DNA of 50,204 nucleotides, taken from Candidatus Eiseniibacteriota bacterium. GTDB lineage: Bacteria; Eisenbacteria; RBG-16-71-46; CAIMUX01. Positions within the stretch are counted from its first letter, which is position 1; every line of letters starts with the position of its first letter. The notes below the pieces were generated by a model that worked only from the letters and a program-made list of their open reading frames with translations, had not been told where the DNA came from and made no database searches. Positions 36,196-43,610 of this stretch are shown piece after piece. The translations under genes were made by a program, and so were the position numbers. The stretch is from positions 1 to 50,204 of the forward strand of contig JAKQSZ010000032.1 of NCBI GenBank assembly GCA_029569475.1. The letters are read 5' to 3'.

Positions 36196-37605
36196 CAGCG
36201 AGGTGAAGACCGTGTTGCTGACGAAGTACGCCTCGGGACGCAACGCCAGCCTCTCCCCGTCATCGCGCAGCCAACCCGCCGCGGCCAGCTCGGCGGCCCG
36301 ACGGCGCAGCGCTCCTGCGGCGGCTTCGTCGAGCGCGGAGGCCAGGTCCCGCCAGGCGACCCCCTCGGTCCGCCGCAGCCCCAGGAAGATCCACTCCTCG
36401 GCCGCCATCACGCCCTCGACCCTCTCCTCGCCCGTCACCGGGGGCGTCCCCGCGCCAAGCGCTCGCGCGTACTCGGGCATCGAGGCCGCGTTGGACCACC
36501 GGCGCCCGTCCAGGTGCGAGTGCGCCGAGGGGCCGAAGCCGAGGTACTCGCCCCGCACCCAGTAGTTCTGGTTGTGGCGGCATTCCCTTCCCGGAAGCGC
36601 GAAGTTGGAGATCTCATACTGCGCCAGTCCGGCGGCCGCGGCCAGGGAACGGAGCATCTCGTACTCCTCCCGGGCGCGTTCCCCCTCGGGCAGACCCCGT
36701 CCCCGGGGATAGCGCCGGGCCATCGGCGCTCCATCCTCGAGGGTGAGAAGATAGGCGGAAAGGTGGTCCGGCGCCAGCGCCAGCGCCCGCCGCAGGGTCC
36801 GCTCCCACAGTTCGGCTCCCCGGGAGCCGACTGGTCCCTCCGAGCCGGATCGGACTCGTTCTGGAGATCCTTCGGGAGAGCCCTCGGGAGATCCGTCGGG
36901 AGAACTTTCGAGAGAGCCCGCCTTCCCCAGACGGGCCTCCGGCGACTCGTCCGGCAGCCCGTAGATCAGATCCAGGCTGACATTGTCGTAGCCGGCGGCG
37001 CGCAGTTCGACCATGCGCCGCTCCACCAGGTCCGCGTCATGGATGCGCTCGAGCAGACGCAGCTGGTCCGGGTCCATCGATTGGACGCCGAGGCTGATCC
37101 GGTTGACGCCGGCGGCCCGGAAGGCCTCCTGCTTCTCCGGCGTGATCGACTCGGGGTTGCACTCGGCCGTGATCTCCGCCCGCGGGTCGAGGTCAAAGCC
37201 GTCACGCAGGGCCTGGAGGAGGCGCGCGATCTCCGTCCCTTCGCAGAGCGAAGGAGTGCCACCGCCGAGAAAGACCGTGCGGAAGAGCCGTCCGCGCGCG
37301 AGCCCGGCGCCGGCGGCGAGCTCGATCTCGCGCGCCAGTTGGTCGACGTAGGCCCGTCGTTTCTCCACGGGCGCCACCGCCGTGAAGAAATCGCAGTACC
37401 CGCAGCGATGGGTGCAAAAGGGAAGGTGCAGGTAGATCCCCGGACCGAACTCATCGCGCCCGTCCCGCTCCGGAGCCCCCGCCGGGCCAGAGGCGGCCGA
37501 CGGCGCTGGCGGCGTCGAGGACGCCCGCTCGGAATCCGCGCCGCGGGTCAGTGGATGAGTCGGAACATCCGCAGCGGGCGCGGAAGGTGTTTGTTCGGAT
37601 CCCAC
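36178..37605 (-). CDS. hemW: HemW-like radical SAM protein
   Basis: 475 residues, longer than the usual 370-400. The radical SAM cluster motif is Cys64-x3-Cys68-x2-Cys71 (FCTHRCGYCDF), with the HemW-type YLHLPF before it and FLGGGTPSL after. HemW is a haem chaperone formerly annotated as coproporphyrinogen III oxidase. Extra length comes from an N-terminal low-complexity tail (1-50) and a repeat-built insert (residues about 229-255, ESSPDGSPEGSPEGSPER). The GTG start at 37605 is within the lepB 3' end (58-base overlap); a start further in is possible. Confidence 0.88.
   Translation of the reverse strand: MGSEQTPSAPAADVPTHPLTRGADSERASSTPPAPSAASGPAGAPERDGRDEFGPGIYLHLPFCTHRCGYCDFFTAVAPVEKRRAYVDQLAREIELAAGAGLARGRLFRTVFLGGGTPSLCEGTEIARLLQALRDGFDLDPRAEITAECNPESITPEKQEAFRAAGVNRISLGVQSMDPDQLRLLERIHDADLVERRMVELRAAGYDNVSLDLIYGLPDESPEARLGKAGSLESSPDGSPEGSPEGSPERVRSGSEGPVGSRGAELWERTLRRALALAPDHLSAYLLTLEDGAPMARRYPRGRGLPEGERAREEYEMLRSLAAAAGLAQYEISNFALPGRECRHNQNYWVRGEYLGFGPSAHSHLDGRRWSNAASMPEYARALGAGTPPVTGEERVEGVMAAEEWIFLGLRRTEGVAWRDLASALDEAAAGALRRRAAELAAAGWLRDDGERLALRPEAYFVSNTVFTSLMEALG
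36863..36910. repeat. Four tandem 12-nt repeats in the hemW insert
   Basis: Units at 36863, 36875, 36887 and 36899 follow the pattern GGAGAKCCYTCG with mismatches, encoding Ser-Pro-Glu/Asp-Gly tetrapeptides on the minus strand. Confidence 0.85.
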
Positions 37606-38246
37606 GAGAAGTACGTCACCCAGGCCTTGCCGTGGATCAAGCGCACGTCCACCGGTCCCCAGACGCGACTGTCGGAGCTGAAGTCCCGGTTGTCCCCCAT
37701 CATGAAAAGATGTCCCGGAGGAACCCTGTAGGGCCCGAAGCTGTCCAGGGCAGGATTCGCGTGCGACGCCTTGTGCACCGCATACGACTCCTGCTGGACC
37801 ACGTCATTGATCAGCAGCTGCCCCTGCCGCACCTCCACCTTGTCTCCCGCCACGGCCACACAGCGCTTGATGTAGTCCTGCTTCGGATCCTGCGGGAACT
37901 CGAAGACGATGATGTCGCCTCGCTTGGGTTCGCTGTAGCCGGGCAGGCGGGCGTGGCTCCAGGGGATGCGCGCGCCGTAGGCGAACTTGTTGATGAAGAG
38001 GAAGTCGCCCGGCAGAAGGGTGTCCTCCATCGATCCGCTCGGGATCCGGAAAGCCTGGAAGGCGAGCGTTCGCACGATGAGGAAGATGACGACGGCGAAG
38101 ACGATCGACTCCACCGTCTCCAGGAGGAAGCCCTTGGGGCGGGATCGCTCCGGCGCGGACCGCCGTCCCCGGAGCGCCCGCAGGAAGCCGTTCTGGCCGT
38201 CGGAACGCCCCGCGGGTCTGGACGCGAGGCGGCTGGGATGCGCCAT
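37548..38246 (-). CDS. lepB: Signal peptidase I
   Basis: 232 residues from ATG 38246. A single membrane segment (about 43-62) precedes the catalytic Ser72 (IPSGSMEDTLLPGD) and Lys127 (DYIKRCVAVAGD); box E GHLFMMGDNRDFSSDSR is present. Cleaves signal peptides of exported proteins. It starts two bases after lepA ends, the classic lepA-lepB pairing. The N-terminal 35 residues are basic and poorly conserved. Confidence 0.95.
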   Translation of the reverse strand: MAHPSRLASRPAGRSDGQNGFLRALRGRRSAPERSRPKGFLLETVESIVFAVVIFLIVRTLAFQAFRIPSGSMEDTLLPGDFLFINKFAYGARIPWSHARLPGYSEPKRGDIIVFEFPQDPKQDYIKRCVAVAGDKVEVRQGQLLINDVVQQESYAVHKASHANPALDSFGPYRVPPGHLFMMGDNRDFSSDSRVWGPVDVRLIHGKAWVTYFSWDPNKHLPRPLRMFRLIH

Positions 38247-38248
38247 CG

Positions 38249-40066
38249 TTATCGCTCCTCCTGTCCCTTGAGCAACGCCAGGAAAGCCTCCTGCGGGACG
38301 TGCACGGTGCCGATCTGCTTCATCCGCTTCTTCCCTTCCTTCTGCTTCTCCAGCAGCTTGCGCTTGCGGGAGATGTCGCCGCCGTAGCACTTGGCGGTCA
38401 CGTCCTTGCGGAGCGGGCTGACCGTCGAGCGGGCCGTGATCTTGCCGCCGATGGCGGCCTGGATCGCAATTTGGAACAGCTGGCGGGGGATCAGGTTCCT
38501 CAGCCGGTCGACCAGGTCCCGCCCGCGATCGTAGGCTTTCTCCCGGTGGACCACGATGGAGAGGGCGTCGACGTTCTCGCCGTTGAGGAGCACGTCGAGC
38601 TTCACCAGGTCCGAGGGGAGGTAGTCGAAGAACTCGTAGTCCAGGGTCGCGTAGCCCCGGCTGCCGCTCTTCAGCTTGTCGTAGAAGTCGTAGATGATCT
38701 CCGAGAGCGGCATCAGGTAGGTGAGCTGGGCGCGGTCGGCGTCGAGGTACTCCATCCCGTGGAACTCCCCGCGACGCTCCTGGACCAGCTTCATGACGTT
38801 GCCGACGTAGTCGGAGGGCGTGATCACGCGGGCCTCGATGAAGGGCTCCTCCAGCATCTCGTAGACGCCCGCCTCGGGCAGCTCGCCCGGGCTGTGCACC
38901 TGCACCACCTCGCCCCCCGGCAGCGTCATGCGGAGCTGCACGTTGGGGATGGTGGCGATGATGTCGAGGTTGTACTCCCGCGCCAGGCGCTCCTGCACGA
39001 TCTCGATGTGGAGCGGCCCGAGGAAGCCGCAGCGAAAGCCGAAACCCAGGGCGGCGGAGGTCTCGGGCTCGAAAGAGAGCGCGGCGTCGTTGAGGGCCAG
39101 CTTGGCCAGCGCGTCCTTGAGGTTGAGGTAGTCCTCGGTGCTCACCGGGAAGAGGCCGCTGAAGACCATCGGCTTGAGCGGCTTGAACCCGGGCAGGGGC
39201 GCCACGTCCCGGCTCTGCTGGTCCACGATGGTGTCTCCCACCGTGGCGTCGGCCACGTTCTTCATCCCCGAAAGGATGTAGCCGACCTCGCCGGCGCGCA
39301 GTTCATCCCGGGGGACCATCGCGATCCGGAAGTTGCCGACCTCGGTCACCTCATAGCTCTTGTCGGTCGACACGAGGCGGATGACGTCCCCCGCCCGGAC
39401 GGTTCCATCCACCACCCGGACGTAGGCCACAACGCCTCGAAATTGGTCGAACATGGAGTCAAAAATCAAAGCACGCAAAGGCTTTGTGGCATCGCCGGAC
39501 GGAGCGGGAACGCGTTCCACGACCGCTTCGAGGATTTCCGTGATGCCGATCCCCTGGCGGGCGGAGGCCGCGAGTATCTCGTCGTCCGTGGCCCCGATGA
39601 GGTGGCGGATCTGTTCCTTGACGTCGTCCACCCGGGCAGCCGGCATGTCGATCTTGTTGATCACCGGCAGGATCGCGAGGTTCGCCTCCAATGCCATGTG
39701 GAGGTTGGAGACGGTCTGCGCCTCCACCCCCTGGCTGGCGTCGACCAGCAGGAGCGCCCCCTCGCAGGCGGCCAGGGAGCGGGAGACCTCGTAGGAGAAG
39801 TCCACGTGCCCGGGCGTGTCGATGAGATGGAAGCGGTAGGACTGCCCGTCCCTGGCCTGGTAGTCCATCGCCACGGGGTGCGCCTTGATGGTGATGCCGC
39901 GCTCCCGCTCCAGATCCATGTTGTCCAGCACCTGGTCCTTCATCTGGTTGGCCGGCAGCGTGTGGCAGACATCGAGAAACCGGTCGGCCAGCGTGGACTT
40001 GCCGTGATCGATGTGGGCGATGATGCAGAAGTTGCGGATCTGCTTCGGGTCCATCTTCGCCGTCAT
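38249..40066 (-). CDS. lepA: Translation elongation factor 4 (LepA)
   Basis: 605 residues, typical for EF4, a ribosomal back-translocating GTPase. G1 AHIDHGKSTL, switch II DTPGHVDFSYEV, NKID and the LepA-specific C-terminus (ITARSTVSPLRKDVTAKCYGGD) are all visible. ATG 40066 overlaps the stop of the DUF5683 gene (ATGA); a second in-frame ATG at 40054 is possible. Confidence 0.97.
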   Translation of the reverse strand: MTAKMDPKQIRNFCIIAHIDHGKSTLADRFLDVCHTLPANQMKDQVLDNMDLERERGITIKAHPVAMDYQARDGQSYRFHLIDTPGHVDFSYEVSRSLAACEGALLLVDASQGVEAQTVSNLHMALEANLAILPVINKIDMPAARVDDVKEQIRHLIGATDDEILAASARQGIGITEILEAVVERVPAPSGDATKPLRALIFDSMFDQFRGVVAYVRVVDGTVRAGDVIRLVSTDKSYEVTEVGNFRIAMVPRDELRAGEVGYILSGMKNVADATVGDTIVDQQSRDVAPLPGFKPLKPMVFSGLFPVSTEDYLNLKDALAKLALNDAALSFEPETSAALGFGFRCGFLGPLHIEIVQERLAREYNLDIIATIPNVQLRMTLPGGEVVQVHSPGELPEAGVYEMLEEPFIEARVITPSDYVGNVMKLVQERRGEFHGMEYLDADRAQLTYLMPLSEIIYDFYDKLKSGSRGYATLDYEFFDYLPSDLVKLDVLLNGENVDALSIVVHREKAYDRGRDLVDRLRNLIPRQLFQIAIQAAIGGKITARSTVSPLRKDVTAKCYGGDISRKRKLLEKQKEGKKRMKQIGTVHVPQEAFLALLKGQEER

Positions 40067-40767
40067 GGGATCGGGCAGGTCACAGCCAGCGACCATCCGC
40101 GCCCCTCCGGGCGCAGGCTTGGCGTCAGCGCCGAGAGAATCGTCCCATCGCGGGCGGATCCCGGCGCTCTGTTCGTGACGCCCGTCGTTCCGCTCGAGCC
40201 ATCCGCCGTCCCGCGGAACTCCTGGGGTTCGAACTCGCCGTCGAAGTCCCGCCCGAGGTGGGCGTCCACGTAGGCGTCCCCCATGCTGAGCACGGCGGCG
40301 AAGATGCTCCACCAGGTGAAGTCCCGGCGGCGATCGCCCCGGTAGTCGGCCGAGCGCTGGTACCTGGCCTCCAGTTCGGGATCGTCGCGGTGGGCGCGAA
40401 GGAGGTCCTTGGCCTCCGCCTCCTTGTGGCCGTAGTGGAAGGCCCGGTAGATCAGGTAGCCCTCGCCGGCGGCCACCGCCAGCGCCTTGGCCTTGCGCCC
40501 GTTGTGCCACTGCCCCCACCCCGGAAAGACGACGGAGCGGAGCATGGCGCCCTTCGGCTGACGGGTCCACGGGATGGAGGGCTTCTCCGGCTTCGCTTCT
40601 CCGCCGGAGGGAATCCGCAGCGTATCGTCGCGCGCGATCGTCCCGGTGGGGATCTCCTGCGGGGTGATCACCTCCGCCAGCGGTGGGGCCGGCGCCAGCG
40701 GTGTCGCCGGCGGCGCGAGTTCTCCTTCGATTCCCGCCCGGGCGGTCTCCTTCACCGGTTGGACCAT
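40063..40767 (-). CDS. DUF5683-domain protein
   Basis: 234 residues from ATG 40767; a GTG at 40773 is an alternative. The core RSVVFPGWGQWHNGRKAKALAVAAGEGYLIY matches DUF5683, small membrane-associated proteins of unknown function common in the FCB group; two hydrophobic stretches follow the PGWGQ motif. The frame stays open upstream through the whole of the tRNA-Sec gene, and a stretch just before the ATG (RLLPALAVFVVWM) looks like the core of a signal peptide, but no start codon is available between it and the tRNA. Either an unusual start is used or the hydrophobic stretch is not translated. Coupled to lepA by an ATGA overlap. Confidence 0.7.
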   Translation of the reverse strand: MVQPVKETARAGIEGELAPPATPLAPAPPLAEVITPQEIPTGTIARDDTLRIPSGGEAKPEKPSIPWTRQPKGAMLRSVVFPGWGQWHNGRKAKALAVAAGEGYLIYRAFHYGHKEAEAKDLLRAHRDDPELEARYQRSADYRGDRRRDFTWWSIFAAVLSMGDAYVDAHLGRDFDGEFEPQEFRGTADGSSGTTGVTNRAPGSARDGTILSALTPSLRPEGRGWSLAVTCPIP

Positions 40768-40813
40768 CCACACGACAAAGACGGCAAGGGCGGGCAGGAG
40801 CCGGCCGTGGAAA

Positions 40814-40909
40814 TGGCGGGAACGTGTGGGAATCGAACCCACCCCGGACCCACGAGAGCCCGGCAAAGGATTTGAAGTCCTCGGAGCCCACCAGAACCCA
40901 TGCGTTCCC
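40814..40909 (-). tRNA. selC: tRNA-Sec (anticodon UCA)
   Basis: 96 bases including encoded CCA. The anticodon TCA is at 40873-40875 in a CTTCAAA loop. Features peculiar to selenocysteine tRNA are present: 8-nt acceptor strands (seven Watson-Crick pairs and a C-A at the eighth), a six-pair D stem with a TGGT tetraloop, a five-pair anticodon stem, a long variable arm with eight pairs, a five-pair T stem with TTCGATT loop, and discriminator G. The element-by-element lengths equal those of the E. coli molecule. It implies the cell inserts selenocysteine at UGA; selA, selB, selD and any selenoprotein lie outside the window. Confidence 0.94.
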
Positions 40910-41039
40910 GCTTCAATTTCCAAGCCCGTCCTCGCAAAAACCCGCGTCGCTGCCGTCGAGTTCGCTGGTCCCCCGGCATCCCGGGAGTCTACTCGAAGGA
41001 TGGCCAGGGCGTCCAGCCCGCGCCCGTCACCCGGCGCCC

Positions 41040-41079
41040 CAGTGACCAGGCCCAGTGTACAGTGACCAAGCCCAGTGCC
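41040..41079. repeat. 20-nt tandem duplication
   Basis: 41040-41059 and 41060-41079 share CAGTGACCARGCCCAGTG with differences at three positions. Confidence 0.85.
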
Positions 41080-41109
41080 CCGATGCCGCGTGCCCTGATG
41101 CCGCGTGCC
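41080..41109. repeat. 15-nt tandem duplication
   Basis: 41080-41094 and 41095-41109 are copies of CYGATGCCGCGTGCC with one difference, directly following the 20-nt pair. Confidence 0.85.
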
Positions 41110-41115
41110 CCGGGG

Positions 41116-41138
41116 CCCGGGGTGCCGGCGTCCCCGGG
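41116..41138 (-). terminator. Candidate hairpin at the end of the glmM-glmS-ridA operon
   Basis: CCCGGGG (41116-41122) and CCCCGGG (41132-41138) form a seven-pair GC stem with a nine-base loop, about 54 bases after the ridA stop. No T tract follows, so a Rho-independent role is uncertain. Confidence 0.35.
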
Positions 41139-41191
41139 AGTCAAGGACGGCGGCCCCATGACTCAGCGGCTGGTGCCTCGTGGCTGATGGT

Positions 41192-41602
41192 TCAGTGACT
41201 CAGCGGGCGGAAACCCTCCCGAGCCGCCGTGACCTCCACCTCCACCCTTCCCCCCTTGGGCAGCCCGGCCACCTCGACGGTGGAACGCGAGGGATAGGGC
41301 TGGGAGAAGAACTCGGCATACGCCGCATTGACCGCGGCGAAGTCACCCATGTCGGTCAGGTAGAGAGTGACGCGGACCACATCGGCCAAGGTGCAGCCGG
41401 CGGCCGCCAGGACAGCCTGAGCGTTGCGCACGGCCCGCCGGAACTCATCCTCCACGCCCCCCTCCACCAGCTGCTGCGTGGCGGGATCCATTCCGAGCTG
41501 TCCGCAGACGAAGACCAGGCCGAGCCGGTCCACGACGATCCCCTGCGAATAGGGCCCGATCGCCGCCGGCGCCTGATCGGTACGCAACGCTTGCAGGTGC
41601 AT
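41192..41602 (-). CDS. RidA family reactive enamine/imine deaminase
   Basis: 136 residues; RidA (YjgF/UK114) proteins hydrolyse reactive 2-aminoacrylate from PLP enzymes. APAAIGPYSQGIVV, VFVCGQLGMDP and RSTVEVAGLPKGGRVEVEV are the family motifs, with the conserved Arg in PSRST. ATG 41602 follows GGAGGA. It starts 14 bases after the glmS stop, so it is probably co-transcribed. Confidence 0.94.
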   Translation of the reverse strand: MHLQALRTDQAPAAIGPYSQGIVVDRLGLVFVCGQLGMDPATQQLVEGGVEDEFRRAVRNAQAVLAAAGCTLADVVRVTLYLTDMGDFAAVNAAYAEFFSQPYPSRSTVEVAGLPKGGRVEVEVTAAREGFRPLSH

Positions 41603-41616
41603 CCTCTCCTCCTCCC

Positions 41617-43443
41617 TCACTCCACCGTGACGCTCTTGGCCAGATTCCGAGGCTGGTCCACATCGCACCCGCGAGCCACCGCGATAAAGTAGGCCAGGAG
41701 CTGCAGCGGCACGACCGATAGCAGCGGCACCAGCGCATCGATGGTGGGCGGAATGCGGATTACATGATCGGCGCGCGAGGCGATCGACTCGTCGTCGTCG
41801 GTGGCTATGGCGATGATCCGGCCGTGCCGCGCCCGCACCTCGGCCATGTTGCTGAGGATCTTCTCGTAGGCGCCGTCGCGCGTGCACAGGAAGACCACCG
41901 GCATGTTCTCGTCGATCAGGGCGATGGGACCGTGCTTCATCTCCGCCGCCGGGTAGCCCTCGGCGTGAATGTACGAGATCTCCTTCAGCTTCAGCGCCCC
42001 CTCGAGAGCCACGGGGAAGTTGTAGCCCCGCCCCAGATAGAGGAAGTTGCCGTGCCGCGCGTACTGGTGGGCGATCTCCTGAATGGCCTCGCTGCGGTGC
42101 AGGATGAGGTCCATCTGCGCGGGTATCTCCTTGAGACCATGGACCAGGGCGCGGGCCGGGGCGTCGGGAAGGCCCCTCAAACGCGCCAGCGTCAGGGTGA
42201 GGATCGCCAGGACGGCAACCTGTCCGGTGAACGCCTTGGTGCTGGCCACCCCGATCTCGGGGCCGGCGTGGATGTACACGCCGCCGTGCGTCTCGCGCGC
42301 GATGGTCGAGCCGACCACGTTGCAGATGCCCAGGACGGTGGCGCCCCGCTTCTTCGCCTCCTTCACCGCCGCCAGGGTGTCGGCGGTCTCCCCCGACTGC
42401 GAGATGGCCACCACCAGCGTGCGCCGGTCGATGACCGGATTGCGGTAGCGGAACTCGCTGGCGTACTCGACCTCCACCGGAATCCGGGCGTACTCCTCCA
42501 GCATGTACTCGCCGATCATGGCCGCATGCCAGGAGGTTCCGCAGGCCGTCAGGATGATGCGATCGAAGGCGCGCAGTTCCTCGACCGTGAGGTTGAGCCC
42601 GCCGAGGTGCGAGTCGGCGTCGGACTCCACGATCCTTCCGCGAGTGGCGTTCTGGATGCATCGCGGTTGTTCGTGGATCTCCTTGAGCATGAAGTGGGCG
42701 TAACCCCCCTTCTCGATCTCCGACAGCTCCCAGGTGATCTCTTCCACCTGCCGATTGACCGGAATCTCGTTGAGCGTCTGGGTGCGGTAACCGCGCGGCG
42801 TCAGGATGGCCATCTCCTCGTCCCCGAGATAGACGACATGCTTCGTGTGGGCCAGGATCGCCGACACGCCGGAGGCGACGAAGTTCTCGCCCTCGCCGAC
42901 CCCGATCAGCAGCGGACTTCCCTTGCGCGCGCCGACGATCTTGCCCGGCTCGAGATCGGTCACCACCGCGATGCCGTAGGTGCCGGTGACCAGGCGCAGG
43001 GCCGAGGCGACCGCCTTCTCCAGGCTGCCGTCCCAGTATTCGTTGATCAGGTGCGCCAGGACCTCGGTGTCCGTCTCCGAGGTGAAGCGATAGCCCTTGG
43101 CTCGCAACGACTCGCGCAGGCTGTCGCAGTTCTCGATGATCCCATTGTGCACCACCGCGAAGTGTCCGCGCGTGTCGGTATGGGGGTGGGCGTTGGACTT
43201 GTTCGGCTCGCCGTGCGTCGCCCAGCGGGTGTGGGCGATTCCGAAGCAGGCGCTCGGGTGGAGCTCATCGACCAGCGTCTGCAGGGCGTCGATCTTGCCG
43301 ACGTCCTTGAGCACTTCGAGGCCGCTGTCCTTGACGAGCGCCAGGCCCGCCGAGTCATACCCGCGGTACTCCAGCCGGCGCAGGCCCTCGAGCAGTATCG
43401 GCACGCAATCCCGTGGACCAGTGTATCCAATGATGCCGCACAT
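41617..43443 (-). CDS. glmS: Glutamine-fructose-6-phosphate aminotransferase (isomerising)
   Basis: 608 residues, standard. N-terminal Cys2 (MCGIIGYTG) is the glutaminase nucleophile; SIS domains contain CGTSWHAAM, ISQSGETADT, GRGYNFPVALEGALKLKEISYIHAEG and the terminal PRNLAKSVTVE. Makes glucosamine-6-phosphate for peptidoglycan and LPS. ATG 43443 is required by Cys2. A 167-base gap separates it from glmM and contains a promoter candidate; no glmS ribozyme-like element was recognised. Confidence 0.97.
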   Translation of the reverse strand: MCGIIGYTGPRDCVPILLEGLRRLEYRGYDSAGLALVKDSGLEVLKDVGKIDALQTLVDELHPSACFGIAHTRWATHGEPNKSNAHPHTDTRGHFAVVHNGIIENCDSLRESLRAKGYRFTSETDTEVLAHLINEYWDGSLEKAVASALRLVTGTYGIAVVTDLEPGKIVGARKGSPLLIGVGEGENFVASGVSAILAHTKHVVYLGDEEMAILTPRGYRTQTLNEIPVNRQVEEITWELSEIEKGGYAHFMLKEIHEQPRCIQNATRGRIVESDADSHLGGLNLTVEELRAFDRIILTACGTSWHAAMIGEYMLEEYARIPVEVEYASEFRYRNPVIDRRTLVVAISQSGETADTLAAVKEAKKRGATVLGICNVVGSTIARETHGGVYIHAGPEIGVASTKAFTGQVAVLAILTLTLARLRGLPDAPARALVHGLKEIPAQMDLILHRSEAIQEIAHQYARHGNFLYLGRGYNFPVALEGALKLKEISYIHAEGYPAAEMKHGPIALIDENMPVVFLCTRDGAYEKILSNMAEVRARHGRIIAIATDDDESIASRADHVIRIPPTIDALVPLLSVVPLQLLAYFIAVARGCDVDQPRNLAKSVTVE

Positions 43444-43499
43444 GTTCCAACCCCCTGTCCGAATGGCCCGATCGATCGACGGTCCGCACCCTTGGGGCG

Positions 43500-43529
43500 A
43501 TCCTAGACCTGCCCGGAGCGGCCGGTCCA
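43500..43529 (-). promoter_or_regulatory. Candidate promoter for glmS
   Basis: Minus strand: TGGACC (43524-43529), 18-base spacer, TAGGAT (43500-43505), about 60 bases before the glmS ATG. Confidence 0.4.
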
Positions 43530-43610
43530 TAACGGCGTGCGCGGACACCCGCACCGAGGCGCGACCTGAAAGGTCATCGCCCCGTGGAGAGGCCCGCCCC
43601 CGGCAGATTT

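Larger units (their letters stand above)
40910..41191. other. Non-coding region between ridA and selC
   Basis: 282 bases with no credible gene. It holds two sets of short tandem duplications (41040-41109), a strong GC hairpin (41116-41138) and a weaker CCCGG/CCGGG hairpin near 40975-40988. I found no convincing promoter for selC. Confidence 0.6.

Noticed and set aside
34987..37731. 914-codon plus-strand open frame over the glycosyltransferase and hemW
   Set aside because: Antisense to conserved genes, no own motifs.
43444..43610. glmS ribozyme/riboswitch upstream of glmS
   Set aside because: The gap is too short and shows none of the conserved core I would expect; only a small hairpin near 43563-43575.
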